DNA of 64,000 nucleotides, taken from contig OY727102.1 in NCBI GenBank assembly GCA_963402885.1, positions 15,252,001 through 15,316,000 of the forward strand. The letters are read 5' to 3'. Positions 1 to 13,627 of this stretch are shown in pieces (the stretch's first letter is position 1; each line of letters opens with the position of its first letter). The translations under genes and the position numbers were made by a program. The notes below the pieces were generated by a model. That model ran no database searches. It was not told the DNA's origin and worked only from the letters and a program-made list of their open reading frames with translations. The stretch comes from Antedon bifida. Its lineage: Eukaryota; Echinodermata; Crinoidea; Comatulida; Antedonidae.

Positions 1-70
1 CTTAAAATTAAGCGTCATAAGAAACAATTATCATCAGAACTATAATCAAAAGCCTAGAGTACTTTACTTT
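1..70. repeat. Penelope-like element fragment, cut by window edge
   Basis: These bases align well with 24278-24345. Both copies share the opening CTTAAAAT, a GAAAC block, ATCATCAGAAC and GCCTAGAGTACTT in the same order. The copy at 24278 is better preserved. The shared ATCATCAGAAC block resembles the ends of Penelope-like retroelements known from other animals; that family assignment is inference. The true left end is outside the window. Confidence 0.45.
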
Positions 71-289
71 CTCCGCGATACGATTCTGAGAAAATGCGAA
101 ATCTATATTTACTGTATTATGAACTGAACATCAATATTTCACTACTTGTAATGTATTGCATTTATTATTAATATTATATTCAGAAATTGTGTTTACTTGG
201 AAATGGAAGTTCCTTGTGAAGTTTATTGGCATCATTAAATCTATATTTTGGGGTGTTTCATTCATACAATGTTGTTTTGTAAAAACCAA

Positions 290-400
290 AACAGATTTTG
301 TGGGTGTCCTTACTTAGATAAGTAAGGAGTGAGTGCAGAATCTGTTTGGGCTTTAGCCTATTCTCATTCCTGGTTATTTTTACATTGATGACCGAATAAA

Positions 401-430
<30 letters not shown>
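290..430 (+). repeat. 3' end of a retroelement with (TTA)n tail
   Basis: A moderately GC-rich stretch ends in GACCGAATAAATATTATT followed by about nine TTA units. The same CCGAATAAATATTATT junction occurs in reverse orientation at 59129-59160. Two unlinked copies meeting a TTA run at the same junction is what short-repeat-tailed non-LTR elements or their SINEs leave behind. Family not identified. Confidence 0.5.
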
Positions 431-431
<1 letters not shown>

Positions 432-2644
432 AAAAATAAATTAATAAATAATTTGAATTAAATTGTAGTTTTTTATAAACATATTGTTTGAAATTAAATA
501 CAGACCTTGTTATTAATAGTACATATTAGATGATACTGTAGTTTATTTATTTTTTTCTGTCTAATAACGAAACTGTTACTCTGCACCAAATGTCAATAAA
601 TCTACTTGAAAAGGACGGAATATTAAACAGCATGTCGCCTTCCTTCAATAATGATCCTAGTGGGAAGAAAGAGTAAAACATAAATATCGAAAATACTAAA
701 TTCAGTTCATTGGCAACAAAATTGCTAGATCATTCCTCATGGCTATTAAAACATCAGTAAATTACTTCCACCCTGCAGATTGTAAAGGATAGGCTGTATA
801 CCCGGGAGAATTATATTAAGAGTTTCCTTTTCATATTTAAGATCGTGCTGGTTCATGTTCCATGTTTTGGTTATAGCCCAACGCCTGAGTCATTTGATCT
901 TGCCTAGCTGTTGTGTTTTTTATCACTATAGTGTCTGTTATTTTAATGAGGCCAGATAACTTCTCCCCGGAGAGATGAATATCAACTGCTCAGTTTTCTG
1001 TCTGTCAACTGCGCAACTGGAGTGAAGCCAAGCCCCCCTGCATAAAGAATGCCTTGCTAGCTAAAGTCACCACAGCCCCATCAACAACTGCAAAAGACTA
1101 GTAATAATAACATAAACACTCCTGAAGACAAATTATATTCATGCTAGGCTGTGGAATGCTGTGTTCTCCACAGGGGCTTATATATCTTGACAGTTGCTAT
1201 TTTCTGTGAAGGCTAGGCTATGTTTGGTCAGGTTTGCCTGCAGGTGTCTGTCTATGGGAATGTGTATATCTGTGTGATGTTGATGATAGGTGTGTAAATT
1301 TAATTTACATCACACATATGATTGGGCTCCTTTGATAATTTAATGATCAATATTCATTGGACTCTTCCATTATTATTAGGGGTTATTTGAAACCATAAAA
1401 CTGTTTGTGCATGTAGTTTCTCACAAGGACAAAGGTACTTGCAGTGATTTCAAACATAATTGAAATTTATCACTGAAAATTATCTGATTAATGTATTTAA
1501 TTTATGAAAATCATATCACTGACCTAAAATAAATTTGATGTTTAGCTAATTCTCTGTCATAAGCCTAGGGTACAGGTATGCTGTTGGCCTAATATTAATA
1601 ATCGTGGTCATGTCTTTTTATTTGTGGCGTTCAACTGAAGGGTAAAATCACAGTAATAGCATTATTAAATCTGCTTTGTGCTGCTAGTTTTAGATGTTTA
1701 ACACTAGTCCACAGTCTAGTTCAGACCATGGAGCCATGTTGAGACGTATATAAAATGCTACTTTAAATGCCGTGATTCTGAACATGCCCCATAATGAGGG
1801 TGTACAGAATTTGATGTTTGAAATATATCTATATCTATGTGGTCAGATATCGTAAACACAGATAAAAAAAAGCTTTGATGTGGAAGTGAGTGAATCAACC
1901 TCAGCCCACCCTAATTGGAAGGAAATTAAACCAACAATTAAAAAAAATACAGTTTTGACCCTATAAAATGTCTTCTTATGTTAAACACACTTAAAAGGTA
2001 AAAGATCTACTGTAGTCCTGAATCAATGAGATCTTGATATCAGTATACTGTGCATCACATAGAAATCTATTGTTCATGAAGATGTCTCCAAATGTATTTT
2101 AAAAATGAGACATGTCAGTCAATCAAAATGATAAAATTGACATTGTCTCAGATTTTATTTGATAAACTGTTAGTCATCTGGTTATATTATCAGTTTGGCG
2201 ACAACATATACTTTTTTATAAAAATATAAGAATACTTTTTATAAGAACACTCAACCCAAATTATCAAAAACAGTTTGAGACTCGATTATGTTATATATTA
2301 TATTAATGACATTATGAACAAAATAGTAAAAATAGTAATTTTAAATCCTATAAAATGTATTTATAGGATAATAAGAATACTAGAATGTTACTGATATTTT
2401 ATTTATTATGCTTATTTTGGAGAAACATAATGCCCAGACAGACAAGAGGATTTTGCGGATGAGGTCTGTTCAAAATATAATCACTGTAGGCCAATTTCAA
2501 GACATACACAATAAACCATATCAACGACTATTTTAGTGAAATTTATTTTGGTGCGCTTGGAGAGAATTTGATTGGTTGAATACATCTCTTTAAAGTTCAC
2601 TAATTTCTGGATTCAATTTAAATTCACTAACTGTAATCTATAGT

Positions 2645-2865
2645 ACCATAGGACCCTAATAATAAAAGGGACCAAACAAAGCATTCCCTTATTAGGGGTG
2701 TCCTCTAACAGGGGTTGGTCGTAGAGTTAGAATTAACCATTTATTTTGTCATCATCCATTTCAGTTTCACAGGTCAGGGAAGTGTCCCCTTAATAGGGGT
2801 TGGTTGTAGTGTTAAAACATGCATATCATCCTCTTGTCCACTAAATAGGGGTTCTACTGTATTTT
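2645..2865. repeat. Dispersed 'AGGGGACA / GGGGTTCTACTGTA' repeat, composite copy
   Basis: The stretch contains several near-copies of a short module: CTTATTAGGGGTGTCC, CCCCTTAATAGGGGTTGG and AATAGGGGTTCTACTGTA. Related modules occur at 10676, 11668, 17034, 59195 and 61890. Some copies have inverted ends (TACAGTAGAACC and GGTTCTACTGTA), suggesting a small non-autonomous DNA transposon. Superfamily not determined. Confidence 0.55.
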
Positions 2866-5800
2866 TACTCGATCAATATATGAGCATCTGGTTTACTATT
2901 GTTGCAGTTGTGTATCCTTCTAATAATCTATTAACCTAATGCTTCAAACTAAATAAATAGATCTTTCTAACTTAAATACTGTACTGTAAATGAAATTAAA
3001 AAATAAATTTTTAAGTAAAGTTAACTAGCATTTACTCTTGAAACGTTGAGTAAATCATTGAACCCATTTACAGGCACGTAAGATCCTTCACAATTAATTC
3101 AAAGGAAGCTAATTTTGTTGTCGTTCTGTCCATTCTTCTGCCGCTATACCTTCCTGTTGATGCTGGTTGGCTACGATCTGTCTGTGACAGTAAAGTCCTG
3201 CGAACCATTACACGTTTTTGATCATGTCATTGCCTCGACCGCAATCCATTCACCGCTTGATTAGCTTCACACTTTGAATGCTGGATTATTTCATAACAAG
3301 TTTGATAACTAACGATAGATTGTTTAATCTGACCAGACTAATTATTCTCACTGGAGTGACATACAAATTTGGATGTCGTAAAACTTCCCTCCCGAGTATT
3401 ACTATTGACCCATTCTAATTTGATATTTAGTTAAAAACACATGCTGTAATATCCAAAAAAATATTGATGTTCTAAAATTATGGCAAAATGTTCATAATAA
3501 TTATATTATTTGAAATGTGATTTTGTATCAAAAGTCCCATGGTGCTTGGATATATTCTTTTTTTTATTAGAAACGATAAATAAGCAAGTGTAAACCGGTA
3601 ATCATTTTTCCCATGGGAGGGCTGCTATTACTGTTGAATGATTAAAAGTCGTGTATATTCTTGCATATTAGTTTAGGCAAGGTGTTAGCTCAAAATGGTT
3701 TGGTCATTTTACACTTCCCTTACAAAATATCAATCACAGAGGCAGATTTTGAGAGGTGCATCACCCACCCCCACTCTCCCCCCTATATTTCAGTTGAACA
3801 AAATAAAAAATACTCAAACCAGGCCACAGGCTATTGTTTGTGCGTCCCTTCTTATACAAAATGCTGAATCCGCCCCTGAATCAAAGCGATTACAGTATAC
3901 GAAAAACAGACAGACTTTAAAAAAAAAAATACAGTATTACGATAATAACTGAATAATTGGAAAAACCTTGATGGCAATTTAAAACAAGAAAATTAACCTC
4001 TGTATTTCCCCTGCAAAACAATGAACTGAGCAGTTAATGCTCTTCTTAAGCCTGAATCATCAACAAATTATTAACTGCAATTCTTAAAATTAAATATTAA
4101 AATTATAATTTGTTGTTTTTCTGTATGACTCAAACGAAACATCAGTGTATCTGCTGTAAAAATTGTTAATAGTACAGTGATTCATCCCAATACAAATTAT
4201 TGCTATCTATTAGTATTAGTTTGTTGCAGCATGGAGGTAAAAATACCACCATGGTTGCAGTAAATATGAAAAAATTAATAGTGGTATGGGATGAAAAGAT
4301 GTATTGGTGATAATAGAGATTGTGAAAGTTCTTGGTGGGAGGGCAGAAAAAAAAACCACCCTAAATAAAACAGGATTGCTTTATACAAAATTATGGTTTT
4401 GCAGATGACCAAACACCCACCCCATCCAAGGATCTGCATCAATGTGCTGTAATTAGAACCAGCATTGCTTAAAAAAACAATAAATGAATGTAGTGTTTGT
4501 TGTTACAGTGCAAAATCAGAATGTGACCTTACATAATTATATGATACAAACCCTTCAACCATATTTGCAACTCGTCATAAAATTGAAGGTTAGATTTTAA
4601 TATTGTTAGACTCACTAATTACATCAAGATCAACAGCTTACAAGTAAATAAAAAGTAGCTAATTATGTCTAATACAGTAATGACATCATCATAGTTATTT
4701 TAGATAGCAATTATTGGTACTTTTTCAATTAACTTACTATTTCCGCACTTTGTTGTTTGTTATGTTTTCGAAAACATGTTTGCTTTTTTTTGTGTTCTTA
4801 ATCATTCCTTTCATTTTGTTCATGCAAATTTAATGTCTAAGCAGCACATCCGGATTCAAGTTCCCTGATCGAGTACCGTTTATTTCACTTCGCATGTATT
4901 TCAACCGAAACATGACATGAAAATTAAGATATTTAAAAACAGAATGTTAGAGCTGAAATGTAATTACATTATCAGCACTTTCAAATCTACCTCAAGACCT
5001 TGACCTTTCCGATTCAATGAATTATAACATACTATTGACAAAAACCATACTTGTGTTTAGAAGTCACTTTCTGTTAACAAGACTGTGGTGATTCTGAAGC
5101 AAGCAAACAGTCATATAAAAAGAGAAAACTATTAAGACTAGAGTACATCAAAATAATAATGGAAAACTCATTAAATACTTATTTCATTTCGCTAATTGAT
5201 AACCTTGTCAAATTAAGTATTTATATCCTCAATCAAAACTTGTTTTTCCTGTGATGCAGTAATGCATTTATATATTAATTTGCATAATGAGGTCAAAGGT
5301 TGACTTATTATGTCTTGTATTGACTAATTTGCATCATGTTCCATCATATCGATCCTAAGTGGATTTTCAACAACCTTAACCAGATCCTATGACAAAGTTT
5401 AAATCTGAACACAACAAGCATGATCAATCTACATCGCGTCTTTCATAAAGTTAAAAACTTAATTAAAACACTCAGCAAAACTTACAAGTTGCAATAGGTT
5501 TAGTATACTGTACTGCATTAAATACATATCCTTGCTATAATAGTTGATCATACAAAATTGCATTGGTTATTCGATCCATTCAATCTTTAAAGTGATATTG
5601 AATGATTCCATTCAACAGTCTGCCCAATACACTGTGTCCCTATTCAAAATCAATTTGCCAAAACCTTCTCAACAATATAGTACAGCGAACATCAAACCTG
5701 TAAACCTGAGTTTGTCTTGCAATAGCCCCATAATACGTAATCATGTACGTACTGTATGTGAAACCTAAAACGAACCTAGATATCACTGCCTATAGTTGCT

Positions 5801-7855
5801 CTGCCCTGCTGCCAAAATCTGAGGGCCAACTTTTTTATCATAGCAAGTTTTTATGCTGATTGCCAAAACTGAAATAAAAATGATTGATTCAATTTAAATT
5901 CAAATTAAAAACAGTTTACTGTAGTTGGGTAGTTTTTAAGCCTTTATACATACTCTTTATCTTATTAGTTTCCCTGTACTCTGGTAATGTTTCACAGCCC
6001 AACAGCGCCATGGTTTTGCCCTTACTGATTGATACTATGTCATTTGAAAGGAAGCTACCTGACAACTACCACAAAAGGTCCACTATAGTTATACTTCTTG
6101 GTAATTATAACTGTGATTTTTAACCTGTGATGAAAGAGAAATGTCATGTTATGTTGGGGCCAATTAAAGATACCAATTCATACAGGAGGAAAGTATGCTT
6201 TAGACTGCGTAGAGTATGTACTTGGGCTCCCCATGGTAGTTTGTTTGTAGTTTTATGATTGGCAGTTTAACTTTAATACATCCGATTTCAGCACTTTGCT
6301 GTAAAGCAGGCACACGCTCAAATATTTTAACTATTAAAGTTGGTCACCGGTAATTTGTTTTTACAAGGAGAAAATTCAGATATCTTTTTTTTTTCTTTTT
6401 ATCTCTATTCCTAATTTGTCTTGTTGAAGTTATAATGTACTTGGATAAAGATCATAAACATCTTATTGTTTGTTTGAATGTAGAATTAAAGAATTCAGAA
6501 TTCAAAATGTCCAACTTGGCTCTCCGACTGTGTACATGTATTTTGCTACTGAACCTCTGTAGCAGGAAATGCTAAAGTTTTGGTAAATGACAAATTTGTT
6601 TAAGAATAATCAGCAGTTGTATGCCAGTCCAAAATTTGCTAGTCATTTGCTAAGTATAAACTTAGTTTTGGCTCCACAGATACTGAGTATTTCTAGCGCA
6701 GTTCTATAAAACATAGAACAGATAGAAAGACGTTGAGTGAAACACTAGGCCCATTGCTTGTTTCACTACTGTATAAAGTTTACTTGGAAGTGTCTGTAAG
6801 AATATACATTTTTTATGCAACTTTTGTGCTTTTTGGTAAAGCTGTATTGACTTAAGAATCCCCATTGTTTAGGATTTCCTATATAAAGTGCCTCAATAAA
6901 CTGGATTCCTTCGGAACTGCATTTAGAATTTAAAATAGAGTAAGACTTTCTATAAGATCTCTAAGATTATTCAATTAGAACATGACTGAAAAAAATGAAT
7001 GTTCAGTACTTGCTATAGGCCTAATTGGCCTATTTATTGAATTGATTGATTGTTTTGATGAGATGAGATTCATAATACTGTACTAATTAATAACAGATAC
7101 CGTGAATAAAACATGATAATTGTTTTTCAAATACAAAAAAAAACCAATAAAATAAAAGTACTGTAATACTCAGAAACTTGGCAAGTACTTGACAAAATAT
7201 ATTTCAGGAAAAACTATACTACTTGATATTTCGGTCCATGTTAAAAAAATACAGAGGACTTGCTATTTAATATCGCATTATGGAAGATACAAGTTTTTGT
7301 GACGTGACCATATATCAATTTTTCTGAAAATTAATAGGCATTTTCTGTATACACCCAAACATTCAGAACGCTAATTTGAAAAACAAAGCAATTGTAACAA
7401 AACAAAAAACAAACCAATTAGATATAATTCAGATTTAGCATTGACTAAATAAGTTAGAGGGAGAAAAATACAAAATGTGTTTTCTAATAAATATTCTGAT
7501 TAATTTATTGAATGTAAAGTGATTAAGAAGTGAACATCCTTCAAAGGGATAATTAATAATCTTTGTAAAAACTTGGTGTTAATATAACAAGTAATTATTA
7601 TTATTATTATTACCTTTTTTAAATAATAGTTATAATATCCATTTATTTTGTTAAGTGATTTTAATTGTTTTGGAAGTTTGGAAAATATGTAAATTTAAAC
7701 AGGAAATAGTTAATTATTAATTTATCACATCATAAATCACATGTCACTTTAATTACTTAATTAGTAATTTTTTATTGAAAATTATAATTGAACATTAAAT
7801 ACAACATCCTTTGTTGATATGATTCAATGTTTTATGGTACGGTAAGTCAACCCCT

Positions 7856-7984
7856 TTGCCTTGTCTACACTATTAAACTTTATGTGACAAAAAAAATTTG
7901 ATGTGCTCATAATGGACATGATGTTATACCACTACCATATTTGGGCACATCACAAACTAGTTTGATAGTGTAGACCGTGCTTTA
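7856..7984 (-). mobile_element. MITE family A, copy 1
   Basis: The ends are inverted: TTGTCTACACTATTAAACTT on the left and AGTTTGATAGTGTAGAC on the right, with AAA/TTT-rich and GGGCACATCAC / GTGATGTGCTC-type internal blocks. The internal order is reversed relative to the copies at 15675, 31072 and 54313, so this copy is inserted in the opposite direction. No open frame of note, consistent with a non-autonomous element. Confidence 0.75.
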
Positions 7985-8570
7985 GTCATCAGTTTGAGTA
8001 CCGGTTTTAATCTTGGTTGATAACTTTACTTCTCAAACAATATTTAAAACAATTGTTTTTCTTAACAAACCTATTGGAGCCTCATCATGTGTCAAAGTGT
8101 TTGAATTAAAAGAACCTCTATGTCTTTACTTAAGATGGAAAAAAAAAGTTGGCAGGATATCTAATACATCCCTCCCAATTTATTGATGATACATGAACAG
8201 ATCATCCAAATTATATGCAAAGCTCATAAATGCATCCTGAACATTGCCCTTCCAACCCAGTTTTATTTGCTGGCCAGTTTTTTTTTTCAAGTTACAGTAT
8301 ATATTTGCAATAGACTCCATGGTCATCAGCTTGTTTTGTTTTGTTTGATTGATATAGTGCCTTCTACTACCAAATTGAGCCATTATGATCCAAATGTCTT
8401 TGATCCTGTTTTTTTAGAAGTCATATTCCCATGTCTTTAGCTTCTTTATATGCACTAGCTTAAGTTGAATCACATTTGTGGTTGCTTGTATGATCAGTTA
8501 ACTATCTTATATACCTCCATTTCTTTAACCATGATATAAATCTGATAGGTTCCAGAATGTTAACTCTGAT

Positions 8571-8606
8571 CATGGAGTAATAATTAGTAATAATTATTAC
8601 TCCATG
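8571..8606. repeat. Perfect 15-bp inverted repeat (hairpin)
   Basis: CATGGAGTAATAATT at 8571-8585 is the exact reverse complement of AATTATTACTCCATG at 8592-8606, with a 6-base spacer. A partial third arm (ACTCCATG) follows at about 8612. This may be the core of an old MITE or a cruciform-prone palindrome. Confidence 0.8.
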
Positions 8607-9267
8607 CCATACTCCATGCTTTCTATCGAGGGATGAATGCACATCACAGCCATTAATGCCTTTTATAATGAATTAACTTGACTTGTTAAACATGTTGAAT
8701 TAAATTCATCTGGTTTCAAATGATAATGTTTGAGAATTTTTCATTAGTATTAAACCAGGTAAGTTAGCCTAGTACTGTAGCCTCCTCTAGGTGACCACTG
8801 TGATATTTTTAAGGCTAAGTAAGAAGTAAAATGGTCAAAGTTCTGCTGTGTCAAAGCTGATATTATTTTAGTTTGAGTGTGTTTCATGCCTACAATTGCA
8901 GTTGCTCATGCAGATATAAGGAACATTAGAAGCTAATTTTAGTTCAAAGTTCTTGAACTGTGAGTTCAGAGTAACAGTGCAAATAACTTCGGAGAAGAGG
9001 AACAAGCAAAACACAAGAAAAGAAGTTTAGATCCTGTTGTAGGAACCTAGATAAAAATTGTTACTTATATGTCACGTATACTAATGCTACTGTATCTGCC
9101 GATTGGAAACTGTATGATAGTGAGACAAGTCAGTACTGTAAAGAGCAAATCACATCATTATACGCTCTATGAAAAATTGTGAAAAAAGGAATAATATCAG
9201 CCGGAGGCTCTTATTTGTTAGAAGTGTGAATGAGGTTCAAAACAATGCCAGCTCAAGTACAATGCTA

Positions 9268-9300
9268 CCCCGGGCCGCGGGCGGCCCTTGGGGTCAGCTA
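9268..9300. other. Isolated GC-rich near-palindrome
   Basis: CCCCGGGCCGCGGGCGGCCC is almost entirely G/C in a neighbourhood that is about two thirds A/T. The block is a near-palindrome. It could be a remnant of a GC-ended DNA transposon such as hAT, but no terminal repeats or target duplication were identified. Confidence 0.4.
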
Positions 9301-10675
9301 AAGTTTGTTGAATAAAGTGTAAATTGGCCTCACTTTTGGACAAGCGGAGTAATTATATCCCTCTCATCATAGTTCACTAAACTTACAAACCTTTCCTAGA
9401 AAAAAAATTGATCAAATTTATTTTTAGTCACTGACACATTAAACTCTTTTGTCTCGATTGTTCATAGTTTCCTGTCCATCTTTTTCTTAATCAAGTTTTC
9501 ATGTTATTTTGTAAAATCAGTAATAAGCATTAGATCAACTTATATTGTTCTTGACACTCTTGAAACCCTTGCTTTCATGTCATAGAAGATAAATGTTGTT
9601 TGCTGCTTTAAACGTTTGTTTGAGATTCTTCAGGTTGTTTTAAACATTACAAGTCAGCTACAGTTCCATTCTTGTATCCAATGGACCAATATTATTATAA
9701 AACCCTTTGTGTTGAAAGGACTGGTGTGTTTCCTGCAAAGTTGCTGGGTCACTTTCGAAGCCCTCTAAATGAAATCAAGAGGTACAGCTAGAAATGTGTT
9801 GAATGATTACCTAGTTATTCAAGGACATCCCCGGAACTTCAGGTTTTGTTAACGGACCCTCAGATATTAGGTGCCTTTATTTGGCTCTTTCTTTCAGTAG
9901 AAATAATACAGGAATATCGCTTAGAATTATAGCAATAGCTGGTTTTTGCTTCCCCAATTAAATTACTCGCAACATTTCCTTTACTCATTTGAGTGTAATT
10001 TGTGTTGAAAACTTAAGAAAGTTTTTTTTAAAGGAAATTGGATCAGCGTTGGAGCAGATAATCAAGCAAAAATTACTGTTACGTGTCCACATATGGAACG
10101 GTATAGGTAGTTGACCTCCCAGTAATCATTGGAAAATTGATCCGAGTTTCAAATTAACTGGGCTCTTGCAATAAGCAGAACGTGTTATGAAAAGTGGATT
10201 TGACAAGTTTTATATTAATATTCAGTGGGTGTATATGCCACCTTGTTTAACTCTTTATTATATTTAGGTAGACACAGTTTAAGAACCTTGTCAAGTGGAT
10301 AAAATATCCAAACTAATGCATCGTCTAATTTTTTGCTTGATTGATCAAGTGAAGCGTAATCTATATGCTCGACTTGTGTCCTACTTCATGTTATTAAAGA
10401 TTACTATTAAACATTATGCTGCGCCACTGTTTTAATAATATTCCTTCGCACTAGTTCTAATCTTAGCATTAAATATTAAGATAATTTTGCTTATAATATA
10501 TATATACTGAATAAAATATTTTTCTGTTCTCAGGAACAATTTAGAAGGAATGCTATAATATTTTTTGGAATATTTTATGTGTGAGTATGTATAACTATAT
10601 GAAATTAATATTATAAGTTTAAAATGAATAATTATTATAGATTATATTTAAAATAAAACATTGTAATATTTTACA

Positions 10676-10795
10676 TACAGTAGAACCCTGGGACAACCTG
10701 TTATTAAAGGGACATTTCCCCAGGCACTATTAACTTAGTTTTAACACTATGGAAAACATCCACTAAAGGGACAATTGTAATAGGGGTTTTTGTAA
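10676..10795. repeat. Dispersed 'AGGGGACA' repeat copy
   Basis: It begins with TACAGTAGAACCCTGGGACA and contains AAAGGGACATTTCCCC and ACTAAAGGGACAATTGTAAT followed by AGGGG. It shares the TACAGTAGAACC start with the copy at 61890. Confidence 0.6.
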
Positions 10796-11667
10796 AGAAT
10801 GTTTGAAATCAATACTTTCATTATCCATTCTTTTACCAAACTTTGATTGAGTTGATGTTTTTAATTGCATGATCATTTACAAATATTTAAGTACCGTAAT
10901 GCATTTTTAAAACTTTATACTACTACTGTAGTTACTAATACTACCCAGAAAATATTTTATTTCTGAAAATCCAAGCTCCCCTTCATATTCTAACAAAATG
11001 CCATATCTCTGCACCAAACATGGCGGGACTGAGGTGGTGTAGTTTATTAACCATATTAGATTTATTTTTAACAATACTACCTGAAGCAAATATCTGGATC
11101 CATCCCCAGAACTTATTTATCCAGCTGATAAACTTTAATTTTTTTATAGAAATAAAGCTAACAACAGTGTTTTTGATTTATGATATTTAAGATTTAAGTT
11201 TGTCATCAAGCTGTACACTGAATACTTGATGTAGTGTCCCCTTTTGAAATATCTAGGCTAAATAAGGACATTCAATATCTCATAATTGCTCAGTACATTT
11301 ATTGCTAGTGACATATCTTTGCTGTTTTATAGCAATGGGAAGCCTTACTCCACTCATCGTAGATGTCCTTATGACTCTCACCATAATAAAATACAACAAT
11401 ATTCATTCAGATGCCAAATTGTATGTAATCAAGATGGAAATGCCAATATTGGTTATGTTTATTTAAGCAAATATATCATGGCATTATTTGACCATTTAAT
11501 ATGCTAAAAGTTTATGTTAATATTTAAAATCTATTTCAACTGTCAAGAATTAACCAACTATTAATCAATTTTTGAGCTATTATTTTGAGGAACCAAACAT
11601 AGCAAATTTAAATAGTTTTTTATATAATTACCAATGTGTGAATTTCATTTACGTGGAATACAATACT

Positions 11668-11800
11668 GCCCATACTTTGGGACACCCCTATTAAGGGACA
11701 CTTCTTAGTGTGAAATTACCAAGGAGCAATGTTTTAGCATTACCGCCAACCTCATGATTCAATGACACTTTGTTGGGTCCTAAAAGTGTCCCGGTTTCGT
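11668..11800. repeat. Dispersed 'AGGGGACA' repeat copy
   Basis: Contains TTTGGGACACCCCTATTAAG followed by GGACACTT, and near the end AAAAGTGTCCC. Same modules as the copies at 2645 and 61890, here without a recognisable TACAGTAGAACC end. Confidence 0.5.
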
Positions 11801-12041
11801 ACTTGTAGTTCATAGTACTTGAATTGAGTGATGAGTCAATGATAGATGGTGAATGGTAGATTTATCAATATTTATAGCACAACATAAGTTAATGTTTTCT
11901 TTGATGTAATTAATTCTGCTTCACATGGGTAGATGAAAGCACCACAATATATTGTGTCTAAATATTTTTAGTAAAAGATGTCTATGGGCCTGTTTCTTTT
12001 GAAAAATCGCAGGATTAAATGAGAATTTATATATTGTGACA

Positions 12042-12396
12042 TTTAAAGATGTATTGTCCTCCAAAAACATGAAAAAATAAAGATTAATAAAATCAGATTT
12101 TGAATAGGCAATTTCACAGTTTTAATAAAGTTATTCACTTCTGTAGAAAAAAAATCATCAAAAATAATTATTTAACTTATAAAAAGACAAAAGAAATGGT
12201 TAATTTCAACCAAAAACCATTGTCTTCCAGACAATTTAGGTATATTTTGCTTTAAATTACATTTTTTTGGTGGAAAATGTTTTTTTTTGGTTCAAGTTTT
12301 TGGTCATAGTGAATAACTATTATGTGATATTAAAATGGCATATTCAAAAAAAAAAATGTAAAAAATTATTTTTTAGGGGGACAATACATCTTTAAA
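12042..12396. mobile_element. MITE family B with TTAA-flanked terminal inverted repeats
   Basis: The left end TTTAAAGATGTATTGTCC (12042-12059) is the exact reverse complement of the right end GGACAATACATCTTTAAA (12379-12396). TTAA lies at both borders, compatible with a TTAA target duplication as made by piggyBac and Kolobok transposases (established knowledge; the superfamily here is inference). There is no coding capacity in the ~355 bp. A diverged internal relative lies at 58836-59060. The element sits in the presumed SMG5 upstream intron. Confidence 0.8.
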
Positions 12397-13627
12397 TTAC
12401 ACTGATAAGTGAAGCCTCAACAATCCTTTTATTATTCTTAAATTTTCCTTTTCCCTAGAGTGTATATTCACTTTCTTTCCTGAAAAAAATCAAGCTACAG
12501 ACAAGCTGTAGTAATGTTTACTGGTTTAATTTCTTCAGCTTCCCTTGGGCAGTGTTCATTTCTTTTCCTATTATTGAGTTTTTAATAGTCTTCCTGAATT
12601 AATTGCTAAATCTGGCAGTATACAGCTGTTTATCATTCTAGATTTTTAGACCCACCATTAAAATTGTTCTCTTGATTCAGCCTTGATTTATGCTCTTAAA
12701 CCTGTGATTACAAGTTTCTTGCAAAAAAAATAAAACCTTTTGTTTGACAAGGATCCAGTTACACCACAAGTTGTGAATTATTTACCTACTCAAAGATATC
12801 AATTACTATTGGTTTAGAGTTATCACATGACTAATATTTATTGAGTAGGTGTGGTTAGCTTTGGTGGGCAAGAATTGATAATAATGTGGGTGTGTTTACA
12901 TTAAATTGGATAGTCACTGATGTTAGACTGCATTATGGGAAGATTTTCTAGCCTTACTGTACACATCGCCAGCATGGTGGAACTATTTATATAGTTAATT
13001 CCATGCTGTGAGTAACTATTTGTGGTGAGACATTGCATGTGGTTTTTCTTTTCCAGTGAAACCTTTCAAATGGTTCTAGATCCTATCTGCATATTTTGTT
13101 GTATTTACACCTGTACTAAATAACTATTGATTATGATTTTCTACAGACAGAAACCAAACCTTCTGGGAAATTTGCAAATGTAGAATGATTTTGTAACAAT
13201 TCAGTTAGAGGATTTAAATATTCTATGTAGTATAAAAAATCTATTTTTATTTGAAAATATTTGGGTAGACAGATTTTTTTTATCTAGATAAATTTAACTA
13301 CCAAACTTATTGAAACAAACCAATATATTAATATTATGAATTAGTTGTGAATGAAAATAGATATAAAGTATTTATATTAATCATGTATGGTCAATTTAGT
13401 CAAACCATGGTTAAAAAGCTATGAGATAATTTCTCAATTGATCATAAAATCAAAATTGTAGGCCTAATTGTGCTTGATTAAATAATGTTCCTGTCATCCA
13501 ATCATAGAAATACTAATCAAGAAAGTCTATCTGGTAACTACCAATACCATAGAATGGTACCGTTTAGATTTTACAGGAAATTATCTCACTCAAACCAATG
13601 CATTGACAATTCAAACCATGTTTTGAA

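Noticed and set aside
5884-6123. 79-codon frame with a hydrophobic stretch resembling a membrane segment
   Set aside because: No homology recognised, AT-rich codon use, and it lies in a presumed intron.
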